Of a stretch of 26,151 nucleotides of DNA, positions 15,056-23,023 are shown piece by piece. The stretch lies in NCBI GenBank assembly GCA_964447335.1, contig CAYUSA010000041.1, positions 1 through 26,151 of the forward strand, in the 5' to 3' direction. Under the pieces are notes generated by a model that made no database searches, had not been told where the DNA came from, and saw only the letters and a program-made list of their open reading frames with translations. Every line of letters begins with the position of its first letter. Within the stretch, counting starts at the first letter, position 1. This DNA comes from HRBIN12 sp964447335. Lineage in GTDB: Bacteria; Actinomycetota; UBA4738; HRBIN12. Made by a program: the position numbers and the translations under genes.

Positions 15056-15082
15056 GCGAGGGGCTGTGAAGGGGCGGTGAAG
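15050..15082 (-). promoter_or_regulatory. Direct-repeat regulator box with promoter (site a)
   Basis: On the minus strand CTTCAC occurs twice, 11 bp apart (15082-15077 and 15071-15066). A -10-like TAGCGT (15055-15050) follows exactly 10 nt after the second repeat. The layout fits a site for an OmpR/PhoP-family activator driving the genes at 14982 and 14898. Confidence 0.6.
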
Positions 15083-15197
15083 AGGGCGCGCTCCCCGGAT
15101 GAAGCCATCGGCAGGAAGACCTCGAACGCCGCCGGCTGCCCGGGCTCGCTCGTTCGGACGGCGTCCAGCATCGGGGGCCGTTGACCATGCCGGCGTC

Positions 15198-15464
15198 TCA
15201 CACGCTCCTCACGAACCTGCGGATGGTCGATACGAGCTCGCGCGCCCGTTCCGGTCCGCCGTCGCCCTCCAGCGCTTCCCGCACGCACCCGTTCACGTGG
15301 TCCTCGAGGATCAGCAGCGCCGCGGCCTCGAGGCCGGCGCGGGCGGCCGCGAGCTGATCGAGCACGTCGATGCAGTACCGGCCCTCCTCGTACATGCGAC
15401 CGACGCCCGCGACCTGCCCCTCCACCCGCCGGAGCCGGGTCACGATCTCGTGCCTCGGGTCCAC
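15198..15464 (-). CDS. csoR: CsoR copper-sensing repressor
   Basis: 88 aa from the GTG at 15464 behind GAGGAGGAG, 13 bp after the ABC ATPase stop. It is an all-helical CsoR/RcnR/FrmR-family repressor: RLRRVEGQVAGVGRM is the family signature helix. The Cu(I) ligands C31, H56 and C60 are in place (C-x24-H-x3-C), the fingerprint of true CsoR rather than FrmR or RcnR. Apo-CsoR tetramers bind GC-rich operators, and Cu(I) releases them. It is the last gene of the seven-gene operon. A candidate operator lies 6 kb away ahead of the first gene, so the repressor likely controls its own synthesis. Confidence 0.93.
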   Translation of the reverse strand: MDPRHEIVTRLRRVEGQVAGVGRMYEEGRYCIDVLDQLAAARAGLEAAALLILEDHVNGCVREALEGDGGPERARELVSTIRRFVRSV

Positions 15465-15477
15465 CAGCTTCTCCTCC

Positions 15478-16317
15478 TCAGCTCGACCTCGCGCCGGCGG
15501 AGAACCGGCCCGGGTCCGCGGCGAACTCGTCCCGGCAGGCGGCCGAGCAGAAGAACCACGTCCGCCCTTCGTTGACGTGGTGCGGGGTCGCTTCCTGTTC
15601 CACGGCCATCCCGCAGACCGGGTCCGTGGCCATCTCGCTCATCGAACGGAACTCCCCGTCCTCCAGCCACAGCACCCGGTCGGCGATGTCCTTCAGACGG
15701 ATGTCGTGGCTCACGATGACGACGCTCCGGCCCTCCTCGCTCGCGATGCGCCGCAGCAGCCGGGCGATCTCGTGCCCGATCTTCGAGTCCAGGTTCGCCG
15801 TCGGCTCGTCGGCGAGGATGACCGCCGGGTCGTTCGCGAGAGCCCGTGCGATGGCGACGCGCTGCTTCTCGCCGCCCGACAGCTTCTCGGGGAGGAAGGA
15901 GAGCCGCTCGCCGAGTCCGAGGTCGCGGAGGAGGCGCTCGGCGCGCTCGCGCGCGGGCCGGCCGGTAACGCCGGCGAGGTTCAGTGCCAGCTCCACGTTC
16001 TCGCGGGCCGTCAGCGCCGAGAGCAGGTTGAAGTCCTGGAACACGAACCCGAACCGCCGTGCGCGGAACGCCGGCAACCGCTTCTCGGGCAGGGAGGCGA
16101 GATCCACCCCGTCCACCTCGACGCGGCCGGCCGACGGACGCAGCATCGCCCCGAGCATCGACAGCAGCGTCGTCTTGCCGCTCCCGGACGGGCCCATGAT
16201 CAGGACGACCTCGCCGGGGCGGACCTCCAGGTCGACACCTCGGACGGCGCGGACCTCGACCTCGCCGTCGCCGAACACCTTCTCGAGTCCCTCCGCTCGC
16301 ATGGCCAGCGCCTGCAT
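15478..16317 (-). CDS. MacB/LolD-type ABC ATPase fused to a C-terminal YHS domain
   Basis: 279 aa from the ATG at 16317, 3 bp after the preceding permease stop. Residues 1-225 are a MacB/LolD-class ATPase: Walker A GPSGSGKTT (42-50), Q-loop Q94, signature LSGGE (146-150), Walker B VILADE (166-171), H-loop H204. Residues ~230-272 form a YHS metal-binding domain, TDPVCGMAVEQE then FFCSAACRDEFAADP, with C235, C257 and C261. Ordinary members end near 230, so the extra 50 residues are a true in-frame fusion. It should power the two adjacent permeases. The YHS part may bind Cu(I) in the cytosol and tie ATPase activity to metal. That coupling is inference. Confidence 0.92.
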   Translation of the reverse strand: MQALAMRAEGLEKVFGDGEVEVRAVRGVDLEVRPGEVVLIMGPSGSGKTTLLSMLGAMLRPSAGRVEVDGVDLASLPEKRLPAFRARRFGFVFQDFNLLSALTARENVELALNLAGVTGRPARERAERLLRDLGLGERLSFLPEKLSGGEKQRVAIARALANDPAVILADEPTANLDSKIGHEIARLLRRIASEEGRSVVIVSHDIRLKDIADRVLWLEDGEFRSMSEMATDPVCGMAVEQEATPHHVNEGRTWFFCSAACRDEFAADPGRFSAGARSS

Positions 16318-16320
16318 CGA

Positions 16321-17430
16321 CTACCTCCTGAAGACGGACGCGGGATCGACCCGCGAGACCTTGACCAGCGGCGCCACGGAGGCCACCGCGCCGACGACCA
16401 CCGAGATCGCCGCGACGCGGAGCAACGCGAGAGGCTCGAGCGCCATCGTGACCGAGGATGACATCCGCCCCAGCAGCGACCCGAGCGCGATCGTCAGCGC
16501 CGCGGCCACGACGAGCGCCGCGCCGACGCTCCAGGCCGCCTGGGTCAACACGACCCGAGACAGCGTCGCTCGACCGGCGCCGAGCGCCTTCATCACGCCG
16601 ATCTCGCGCAGGCGCGACCGGGTGGCGGCGTAGAGGGTGAGCGCGACGACGGCGAAGCCGACGAGCCACGCCGCGCCGGTCAGGATCCGCAGGACGTCGC
16701 CGATCATGTCCGAGACGAGCTCGCGCTCCGATCGCGAGAACGCATCACGTGTGGTCGCCGACAGACCGGTCTGTTCCTCGATGGCGGCGGCGACGCTCGA
16801 GGGATCGCGCTCGGTGGTCACGAGCAGGTAGCTCGCCGTATCGGGAAGATCGCGAACGGCGGCGAAGTCGTCCAGTTGGACGAAGGCCGTCCCGTTGGCG
16901 ATGTTCGACAGGTCGCCAACGAGCCCCGAGACGCGCCACGAGGTCCCGAGCGCGTCCACCTGGTCGCCGACGTCCACCCCGAGTGATGCGGCCGTCGAGG
17001 TGTCGAGCACGATCTCGCCCGGGCCGGGCTCGTCGCCGGTCTTCATCCCTGCGGGTCCGCCGGCGCTGCCCGGCCCGTATCCGATCACGTACGCGAGCCG
17101 CCGACCCGCCTCGGTCTCGAGCCCGTCCTGCGCGAACAGGATCGGCGCGACCGACCTCACGCCCGCGACCGAGCTGATCTCCTCGACCGCCGAGAGCGGA
17201 ACGGAGCTCGAGGCCATGTGCAGGTTCCGGACGCCGGACTGCGCCACGAACACCTGTGATGGCTGCGTGTCGATGTAGCGGGTTATCTGCCGCATCGCGC
17301 CGTCGAAGACGGCCCCGACGGCGAGCACGAGCAGGAGTGCGGCCGCCGTGCCGGCCACCCCGAGCAGGCCGCGCCGCCGCTCCGAGAACAGGTTCCTGCG
17401 CCCCACGGCCACGCGAGCCCCCATCCCCAT
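16321..17430 (-). CDS. MacB/FtsX-like ABC permease B
   Basis: 369 aa from the ATG at 17430, sharing its A with the stop of the upstream permease (TGATG). Topology is the MacB type: one N-terminal helix (GTAAALLLVLAVGAVF), a ~190-residue extracytoplasmic domain (SSVPLSAVEEISSVAGVRSVAPI; DTSTAASLGVDVGDQV), then three helices. These include LVGFAVVALTLYAATRSRLREIGVMKALGAG, whose REIGVMKALGA is the FtsX coupling motif that contacts the ATPase, and the C-terminus KVSRVDPASVFRR. Such proteins work as mechanotransmitters on periplasmic or surface substrates rather than as classical pores. It pairs with permease A and the YHS-fused ATPase. Confidence 0.92.
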   Translation of the reverse strand: MGMGARVAVGRRNLFSERRRGLLGVAGTAAALLLVLAVGAVFDGAMRQITRYIDTQPSQVFVAQSGVRNLHMASSSVPLSAVEEISSVAGVRSVAPILFAQDGLETEAGRRLAYVIGYGPGSAGGPAGMKTGDEPGPGEIVLDTSTAASLGVDVGDQVDALGTSWRVSGLVGDLSNIANGTAFVQLDDFAAVRDLPDTASYLLVTTERDPSSVAAAIEEQTGLSATTRDAFSRSERELVSDMIGDVLRILTGAAWLVGFAVVALTLYAATRSRLREIGVMKALGAGRATLSRVVLTQAAWSVGAALVVAAALTIALGSLLGRMSSSVTMALEPLALLRVAAISVVVGAVASVAPLVKVSRVDPASVFRR

Positions 17431-18536
17431 CACCCCCGATAGACCGAGGCCGGATCCAGACGCCCGATGCGCCGGGCCGGCAGGACCGCCGCGACGAGCG
17501 CCATCGCGGCCACCACCATCGACGCCGCGAGGAGGATCGAGCCCGGCAGCTCGAGGTGGAGCTCGGGGAGCCAGGCGGCAACCGCCGCCTCCGCGGCCAG
17601 GAACAAGCCGAGTCCGGCGACGCCGCCGGCGAGCGCGAGCGCGCCGGTCTGCGCGAGCACGATCCCGAGCAGCCGGCCGCGGTCCGCCCCGAGCGCCTTC
17701 ACGATCCCGTACTCGCGGATCCGGTCGACGACCGAGGAGTAGACCGACAGCGCCACGATCAGCGTGCCGGCGGCGAACGAGATGGCGAGCATGACGCGGA
17801 TCACGGACCCCATCGTGTCGTCGTAGAGGTCCCGGTCCCCGCGCGCGATCTCCTCGGCGGTGAGCACCTCGAGGTCGGTCTGCGACTCGATCCGCCCGGC
17901 CACGCCGGCCGGATCCGCCGTCTGGACCAGGACGAAGCTCGTCGCGTCAGTCGCCCCGAGGAGACGACCGGCCGTGGTCTGCGACACGAACAGGTAGCCA
18001 CCGTTCCCGAGCGCTCGGGTGTCCGGCGTCAGGCCCACGATCTCGAGGCCGACGCCGAGCACCTCGAAGCGCTCGCCGACCCGGTAGCCGTGGTCGGCCG
18101 CGACGCCGGCGTCGATCACGACCTCGTCGTCGGCGGCCACCGCCCGACCGTCCTCGAGGGCCCAGGGGCCTCCGAGGCCTCCGACGGGGGCGCCGATCAG
18201 CGTTACCGGCATCTTCATGCCGCGCAGCTCCAGGATGAGCCCCCGCGCCGCGATCCCATCCGCGGCCTCGACACCCGGAACCCCGCGGATCTGCTCCGTC
18301 GCCGAGGGTGGAACGGCCGACACGTCGGACTGGAAGCTCCGTGTCCCGCGCTCGGCGACGAAGAGCTGGGCGTCGACGCTGTCCTCGTACGCCGTGACCC
18401 GCTGCAGCGTCCCGCTCCACAGGTTCTGGATCAGGAGCATGAGCGCCACCGCGAGGCCGACGCCGAACAAGCTGACGGCTACACGCCGGCGGTCCGAGAG
18501 CAGGTTCCGGCGTCCGACGGGAACCTCACGGCCCAT
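17430..18536 (-). CDS. MacB/FtsX-like ABC permease A
   Basis: 368 aa from the ATG at 18536, overlapping the upstream gene by 11 bp; an ATG at 18542 is equally possible. One N-terminal helix (VSLFGVGLAVALMLLIQ), a large outer domain (AVPPSATEQIRGVPGVEAADG; VVIDAGVAADHGYRVGERFEVLG) and three C-terminal helices give the MacB topology. The coupling motif is VVDRIREYGIVKALGADRGRL and the end is RRIGRLDPASVYRG. It is a paralogue of permease B with low overall identity, suggesting a fixed heterodimer. The outer domain has few Met and no Cys, so it probably does not bind copper itself. Confidence 0.92.
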   Translation of the reverse strand: MGREVPVGRRNLLSDRRRVAVSLFGVGLAVALMLLIQNLWSGTLQRVTAYEDSVDAQLFVAERGTRSFQSDVSAVPPSATEQIRGVPGVEAADGIAARGLILELRGMKMPVTLIGAPVGGLGGPWALEDGRAVAADDEVVIDAGVAADHGYRVGERFEVLGVGLEIVGLTPDTRALGNGGYLFVSQTTAGRLLGATDATSFVLVQTADPAGVAGRIESQTDLEVLTAEEIARGDRDLYDDTMGSVIRVMLAISFAAGTLIVALSVYSSVVDRIREYGIVKALGADRGRLLGIVLAQTGALALAGGVAGLGLFLAAEAAVAAWLPELHLELPGSILLAASMVVAAMALVAAVLPARRIGRLDPASVYRG

Positions 18537-19026
18537 GGTCATCCTGCACCCTCGAGCGATCCACTTCCGCACCCGGTCGACGGGTGAAGACCAGCGGCCA
18601 GACGAGGAACGCCGCCATGCAGCGCTCAGAGCAGAAGCGTTCGGTGCGGCCGAACACGTCCTGCGCACGGTAGGTCGCGTCGACCGTCACGGGCATCCAG
18701 CACACGGGATCTCGGCCCTCGGTCTGCGGCTCGGCGCGTTCGAGGACGTACCGGAGTCCGGGCCGCCACCGGTAACAGCCATCCTCCACCACTTCGACGA
18801 TGCCAGCGTTCGCGAAGCGCTCGAGGGCCCAACTCGCCTCAGAGATGTCCCGATGGGCGGCGGATGCGATCTCGGCGTCGGACCAACACGCGTGCGGGTC
18901 GCTCGCGAAACACCGGTACACCACCCGCTCCGCCGCGGTCGCCAGGTGGATCTGGGAGAAGGCGTCGAACGAGTCGCGGCAGCCTCCGGCGATGATCGCC
19001 TCCAGCTCCATCCGCGTCGCGCTCAC
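18526..19026 (-). CDS. Winged-helix protein with C-terminal YHS-type metal site
   Basis: 166 aa from the GTG at 19026, which overlaps the cupredoxin stop by 4 bp (GTGA). Residues ~20-90 read as a winged helix: helix FDAFSQIHLATAAERVVYRCF, then WSDAEIASAAHRDISEASWALERFANAGIVEVVEDGCYRWR with the wing at the end. Residues ~105-140 are a YHS-like domain: DPVCWM (Cys109) and FCSERC (Cys132, Cys136). Compared with the other two YHS domains here, Gly of DPxCGM is Trp and the aromatic-His before FCS is lost. A metal-responsive regulator is the simplest reading. An adaptor that hands metal to the operon's other YHS proteins is the alternative. Confidence 0.8.
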   Translation of the reverse strand: MSATRMELEAIIAGGCRDSFDAFSQIHLATAAERVVYRCFASDPHACWSDAEIASAAHRDISEASWALERFANAGIVEVVEDGCYRWRPGLRYVLERAEPQTEGRDPVCWMPVTVDATYRAQDVFGRTERFCSERCMAAFLVWPLVFTRRPGAEVDRSRVQDDHGP

Positions 19027-19412
19027 CCTCGTGACTCCGGCTCGACCACGAGCCGGCCGCGGAGCATGCCCATCTGGCATGTGAACTCGAACGTCCCGGC
19101 CTCCTTCGGCATCAGCTCGACGGGAACGAGCTCGCCCTCGGGGAGCTTCGCGCTCTTGCCGAAGTCGCCGAAGACCACCATCTCCGAGCAGGCGGACGAC
19201 TCCTCCCGCCGGAAGCTGAGGCGGACCGGCTTCCCCGCCCGGACGACGATCGTGTCGGGGGAGTAGCCGCCCTTGACCAGTACCATGGCCTCCTGGTAGC
19301 CGGAGGAGGCGACGGCTGCCCGATACCCCTCCTTCCGCGGCCCCCAGAAGAACCACGCGATGCCCCCGATCAGGGCGAGCCCGAGCGCTGTGACGATGAC
19401 GTTGTCGAGCAT
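19023..19412 (-). CDS. Membrane-anchored cupredoxin
   Basis: 129 aa from the ATG at 19412, 5 bp after the ATPase stop; its ribosome-binding site AGGAGGTG lies inside the ATPase gene's end. An N-terminal helix (NVIVTALGLALIGGIAWFFW) anchors a cupredoxin-like domain facing outward: GGYSPDTIVVRAGKPVRLSFRR, SSACSEMVVF (Cys75) and FTCQMGMLRGRL. The C112-x-M114-x-M116 cluster and Cys75 suit Cu(I). It resembles the cupredoxin_1-type domains often encoded beside copper ATPases. It probably accepts copper exported by the P-type ATPase, or guards the cell surface. The tight spacing fixes it as an operon partner. Confidence 0.9.
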   Translation of the reverse strand: MLDNVIVTALGLALIGGIAWFFWGPRKEGYRAAVASSGYQEAMVLVKGGYSPDTIVVRAGKPVRLSFRREESSACSEMVVFGDFGKSAKLPEGELVPVELMPKEAGTFEFTCQMGMLRGRLVVEPESRG

Positions 19413-19417
19413 CTGCT

Positions 19418-21601
19418 TCACACCTCCTGAGGCCGGAACCGGCGGAGCCGGTTCGCGTTCGAGACGACGGTGACCGAGGAGAACGCCATCGCGGCGGCCG
19501 CGAGCAGAGGCGAGAGGAGGATCCCGAAGAACGGGTACAGGAGCCCCGCCGCCACGGGCAGCCCCGCGGAGTTGTAGACGAACGCCCCGAACAGGTTCTG
19601 ATAGACGTTGCGCATCGTGGCCCGCGAGATCTCGATGGCGGTGACGACGCCCCGGAGGCTGCCCGAGATCAGCGTGATGTCGGAGGCTTCCATCGCCACG
19701 TCGGTCCCGGTGCCGATGGCCAGGCCGACGTCGGCCTGAGCGAGCGCAGGCGCGTCGTTGATCCCGTCGCCGACCATCGCCACGGTCTTGCCCTCGAGCT
19801 GGAGCTTTCGAACCTCGTGCGCCTTGTCCTCGGGCAGGACCTCGGCGAGGACCCGGTCGACGCCGACCTCGCGCGCGATCGCCTCGGCGGTGCGCGGGTT
19901 GTCCCCGGTGATCATCGCGACCTCGACGCCGAGCTCCTTCAGCCGGGCGATCGCCCGGACCGAATCCTCCTTCACCGTGTCGGCGCAGGCGACCAGGCCG
20001 GCCGCCCGCCCGTCGACCGCGACGTACATCGGCGTCTCGCCGGCGTCGGCAAGGGTGTCGGCGGCAGGCCGGAGCGTGGCGACGTCGATCCCCCGGTCGC
20101 GCATCAGCTTCTCGTTCCCGAGCAGCACCCGTCGACCCTCGACGCGGGCCTCGACGCCGTGCCCGGGGATCGCCTGGAAGGCCTCCGCCTCGGCGAGCTC
20201 GAGCCGGCGCGCCTTCGCCCCATCGACGATCGCCTCGGCGAGTGGGTGCTCCGAGCTCCGCTCGACCGAAGCGGCCAGGCGCAGAACTTCCTCGTCGGGC
20301 ATCCCGTTCGAGAACACGTTGGTGAGCGAGGGCTTGCCGACCGTGATCGTCCCCGTCTTGTCGAGCACGATCGTGTCCAGGCCCTTGGCCGTCTGGAGCG
20401 CGTCGCCGGACCGGATCAGGATGCCGTTCTGCGCCCCCTTCCCGATCCCCACGGTGAGCGAGGTCGGCGTGGCCAAGCCGAGCGCGCATGGGCAGGCGAT
20501 GATGAGGACCGTCACGAGCGCGATGACCGCGTAGGTGGCCGCCGGCACGGGGCCGAAGTCGAACCACACGACGAACGCGAGGACGGCCGTGATCATCACG
20601 GCGGGGACGAAGTAGCCGGAGACCTTGTCGACCGTCCTTTGGATCGGCGCCTTGGAGCCCTGGGCGTCCTGGACCATCCGGATGATGTTGGCCAGCGCGG
20701 TGTCCTTGCCCACCTTCGTTGCCCGGAAGCGGAAAGATCCCGTCTTGGTGAGGGTGGCGCCGATGACCTCGTCTCCGGCTACCTTCTCGATGGGGATGGA
20801 CTCTCCCGTGATCATGGACTCGTCGACGGCAGAGGCGCCGTCGATCACCACACCGTCCACGGGGATCTTCTCGCCGGGACGCACGAGGACGATGTCGTCG
20901 GCCACGACCTCCTCGGCGGGGACGTCGACCTCGATCCCCTCCCGAACCACCCGGGCGGTCTTGGCCTGGAGTCCGATCAGCTTCTTCAGGGCCTCGCTGG
21001 TCCTCCCCTTCGCCTTGATCTCGAGCGCCAGTCCCAGGACCACGAAGGCGGTCACCACGGCGGTGACGTCGTAGTACGTCTCGGCCAGGTCCTCCTCGGG
21101 GAAGATCCCGGGCCAGAGGACCGCGACCGTGGAATAGAGCCACGCCGCTGCGATCCCCACGCCGATCAGGGTGTGCATGTTGGCCGAGCGGGCCTTCGCC
21201 GCGGCCCAGAGCCCTCGATAGAACTGGCTTCCGGCCCACACGAGGATGGGCAGCGTCAGCACGCCGAGCCCGCGCCAGGTCCACAGGAGCCCATCGGATC
21301 CACGGGCCAGCCACGAGACGTCCTTCAGCCCGGGGAACAGCCACGGGTAGGACAGGAGAACGACCGGCACCGACACGACGGCAGATACCCAGAACTTCCG
21401 CATCAGCGTCCGATACTCGTGCTGCCTGGCCTCTTCCTCACGATCCACATCGGCGACCGCGGATCCACCCTCCGCGGTCGCGTCGAACCGGGTCGCGCAG
21501 CCGCTCGAGCAGAAGTGGTACTCGGTTCCGTCCCGGATCCTCGACTCGGTCGCGGATGCCGGATCGACGCCCATCCCGCAGATCGGATCGGTCACTTCCA
21601 C
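19418..21601 (-). CDS. copA: Cu(I)-exporting P1B-1 ATPase with N-terminal YHS domain
   Basis: 727 aa. The N-terminus is a YHS domain (TDPICGMGV; YHFCSSGC, residues 4-40) instead of the usual HMA domain. Eight membrane helices follow in P1B order. Catalytic features: TGES at 265, CPC at 370-372 in helix 6, DKTGT with phosphorylated Asp at 414-418, HP at 452-453, GDGINDAP at 611-618. Helix 7 has N-x6-YN-x4-P (YN 676-677) and helix 8 M-x2-SS (705-709) with N715, the full Cu(I) signature of subgroup P1B-1. It pumps cytosolic Cu(I) out at the cost of ATP. It is the first gene of the operon, behind a CsoR-like operator. The ATG at 21601 follows GGAGGTGTGAC. Confidence 0.96.
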   Translation of the reverse strand: MEVTDPICGMGVDPASATESRIRDGTEYHFCSSGCATRFDATAEGGSAVADVDREEEARQHEYRTLMRKFWVSAVVSVPVVLLSYPWLFPGLKDVSWLARGSDGLLWTWRGLGVLTLPILVWAGSQFYRGLWAAAKARSANMHTLIGVGIAAAWLYSTVAVLWPGIFPEEDLAETYYDVTAVVTAFVVLGLALEIKAKGRTSEALKKLIGLQAKTARVVREGIEVDVPAEEVVADDIVLVRPGEKIPVDGVVIDGASAVDESMITGESIPIEKVAGDEVIGATLTKTGSFRFRATKVGKDTALANIIRMVQDAQGSKAPIQRTVDKVSGYFVPAVMITAVLAFVVWFDFGPVPAATYAVIALVTVLIIACPCALGLATPTSLTVGIGKGAQNGILIRSGDALQTAKGLDTIVLDKTGTITVGKPSLTNVFSNGMPDEEVLRLAASVERSSEHPLAEAIVDGAKARRLELAEAEAFQAIPGHGVEARVEGRRVLLGNEKLMRDRGIDVATLRPAADTLADAGETPMYVAVDGRAAGLVACADTVKEDSVRAIARLKELGVEVAMITGDNPRTAEAIAREVGVDRVLAEVLPEDKAHEVRKLQLEGKTVAMVGDGINDAPALAQADVGLAIGTGTDVAMEASDITLISGSLRGVVTAIEISRATMRNVYQNLFGAFVYNSAGLPVAAGLLYPFFGILLSPLLAAAAMAFSSVTVVSNANRLRRFRPQEV

Positions 21602-21627
21602 GTCACACCTCCAGGGTTCCTGTGGGC

Positions 21628-21653
21628 GCTATACCGTAGGGGGGTAGGCTATA
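21628..21653 (-). promoter_or_regulatory. Candidate CsoR operator and promoter of the copper operon
   Basis: TACCGTAGGGGGGTA (21632-21646) has TACC/GGTA arms around a G-tract, as in known CsoR sites. On the minus strand two TATAGC hexamers (21653-21648, 21633-21628) flank it, either of which could be the -10. A bound repressor here would block copA transcription until Cu(I) accumulates. Confidence 0.65.
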
Positions 21654-21686
21654 AACCCCACGGTAGGACCCCGAGGTGCGGGGCGG

Positions 21687-21703
21687 GTGAAGACCGTTTG
21701 AAG
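21687..21703 (-). promoter_or_regulatory. Direct-repeat regulator box upstream of copA (site b)
   Basis: On the minus strand CTTCAA (21703-21698) and CTTCAC (21692-21687) are 11 bp apart, the same arrangement as sites a, c, d and e. No -10 hexamer stands at the 10-nt distance here; the TATAGC boxes begin 33 nt or more downstream. Regulation of copA through it is therefore less certain. Confidence 0.45.
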
Positions 21704-21729
21704 ATTCGATGTGCGTCCGCCTCTCGGCG

Positions 21730-21951
21730 TCAGCTCCGTCGAGCCCGACGCTGCACCCCGGCCCACACGAACACGATCCGGCCGGCGACGAGGAGGGCGG
21801 CAGCGAGGCCGATGAGGGCGAGCGAGAGCGCCACGTAGTCCCCGACCGTGTCACCGGCGAGGACTTGCCGCGCCGTGGCGATCCCGCCGCCGAGCGAGAG
21901 GACCGCTACCGCGACCGCGGTCCAGAAGGTGATCGCGGTGCGCTTGGACAT
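21730..21951 (-). CDS. Small membrane protein after cytochrome b
   Basis: 73 aa from the ATG at 21951, 6 bp after the cytochrome b stop, with GAGGCAGG just upstream. Two membrane helices (FWTAVAVAVLSLGGGIATA; YVALSLALIGLAAALLVAGRIVFVWAG) and a basic tail. No Cys, His pair or known motif. Its position makes it the last gene of the cytochrome b operon and perhaps an accessory subunit. Family unknown. Confidence 0.75.
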   Translation of the reverse strand: MSKRTAITFWTAVAVAVLSLGGGIATARQVLAGDTVGDYVALSLALIGLAAALLVAGRIVFVWAGVQRRARRS

Positions 21952-21957
21952 CCTGCC

Positions 21958-23022
21958 TCAGCCGATGTGCGTGGCCACGGGTGTGACCAGCGCGTAGACG
22001 ATCAGGCCGAGCACCGTGAGGACGACGATCCCGGCGGGGATCACGACCGCCAGTCGCTTCAAGGGATCCCGCTCCTGGCCACGATCGACGAACGGCACGA
22101 TCAACAGGGCGGCGAAGATCGAGAGTGTCGCCCACAGGATCCCGGACACCCCGACCCAGTTCTCGACGGGGTAGAGCCAAAGCATCGGCCACGGCGGCTT
22201 CGTGACCTCGATGCCCTCGACCGGGGCCGGACCGTGCGTCGGCGAGGCCACGACCGCGAGCACCGTGACGACCCCGATCAGGATCAGGGCGAAGCCTCCG
22301 AGCCTCGCGAGGTGCCGTGAGAACGGCTCTGTGGGCTCGGGCACCGGCCCCTTGCGGAACGGCGAGGGCGCCATGCCATGCCGCTTCACGAGCAGCAGGT
22401 GGACCGCGCCCCCCAGGAAGAAGATCGCGGGGAGGGTGGCGATGTGGAGCGTGTACAGGCGGTGCAGGAGCGGGATGCCACCGAACTCGGGTGAGAGCCA
22501 ATACCCGAAGCGGCCGAGGAACCTGCCGATCTCGATGTTGTGCTCGAGGGCCTCGAGCGACTCCTGGTCCCACTTCAGGACCGTTCCCGAGAAGAAGAAG
22601 ATCGCGGTGATCCCGATGAGCGCTACGCCGATGATCCAGTTGCCCTCTCGGGGGCGTTTGAACGATCCAGACACGAAGACGCGAAGGAGATGCAACCCGA
22701 CGAGCACCACCATGGCCATGGCCATCCAGTAGTGGAAGCCACGGATGTAGCCTCCCAGCGTCACGTCGGTGACGATCCGGCGGACGCTCGCGTGTGCGGT
22801 GGCGGGCTCCGGCTCGTAGAACTGCGCGAGCGCGATGCCGGAGACGAGGAGCGATAGGAATGCGGCGAGCGAGAGCCCGCCCAGGCTGGAGGCGAGCTTG
22901 TTCGCGTGCTCCGGCACGGGGTAGGCGAGGCTACGCAGGCCGAGGCGCTCGTCCAGGGCGTCGAAGAAGCGCCCTCCCTTGCTCGGACGAACGGCATCCT
23001 GGAGTTGCGCTTCCACGGTCAT
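21958..23022 (-). CDS. Cytochrome b/b6-type membrane protein, orphan
   Basis: 354 aa from the ATG at 23022 (the upstream stop is 1 bp away). Residues ~35-215 form the four-helix cytochrome b core with both haem pairs: H97-x13-H111 (FHYWMAMAMVVLVGLH) and H193-x14-H208, the 14-residue spacing of b6-type proteins. The C-terminal ~140 residues add helices like subunit IV, but the quinol-site PEWY motif is replaced by KPPWPMLWLYPVENW. No Rieske protein, cytochrome c or oxidase is encoded nearby. It could take electrons from quinol and pass them to an unknown partner, possibly a metal reductase. That partner is not visible here. Confidence 0.9.
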   Translation of the reverse strand: MTVEAQLQDAVRPSKGGRFFDALDERLGLRSLAYPVPEHANKLASSLGGLSLAAFLSLLVSGIALAQFYEPEPATAHASVRRIVTDVTLGGYIRGFHYWMAMAMVVLVGLHLLRVFVSGSFKRPREGNWIIGVALIGITAIFFFSGTVLKWDQESLEALEHNIEIGRFLGRFGYWLSPEFGGIPLLHRLYTLHIATLPAIFFLGGAVHLLLVKRHGMAPSPFRKGPVPEPTEPFSRHLARLGGFALILIGVVTVLAVVASPTHGPAPVEGIEVTKPPWPMLWLYPVENWVGVSGILWATLSIFAALLIVPFVDRGQERDPLKRLAVVIPAGIVVLTVLGLIVYALVTPVATHIG

Positions 23023-23023
23023 C

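Noticed and set aside
19817..21838. Long plus-strand frame opposite copA
   Set aside because: Antisense shadow of a fully supported ATPase; Arg/Gly/Asp-rich with no domain.
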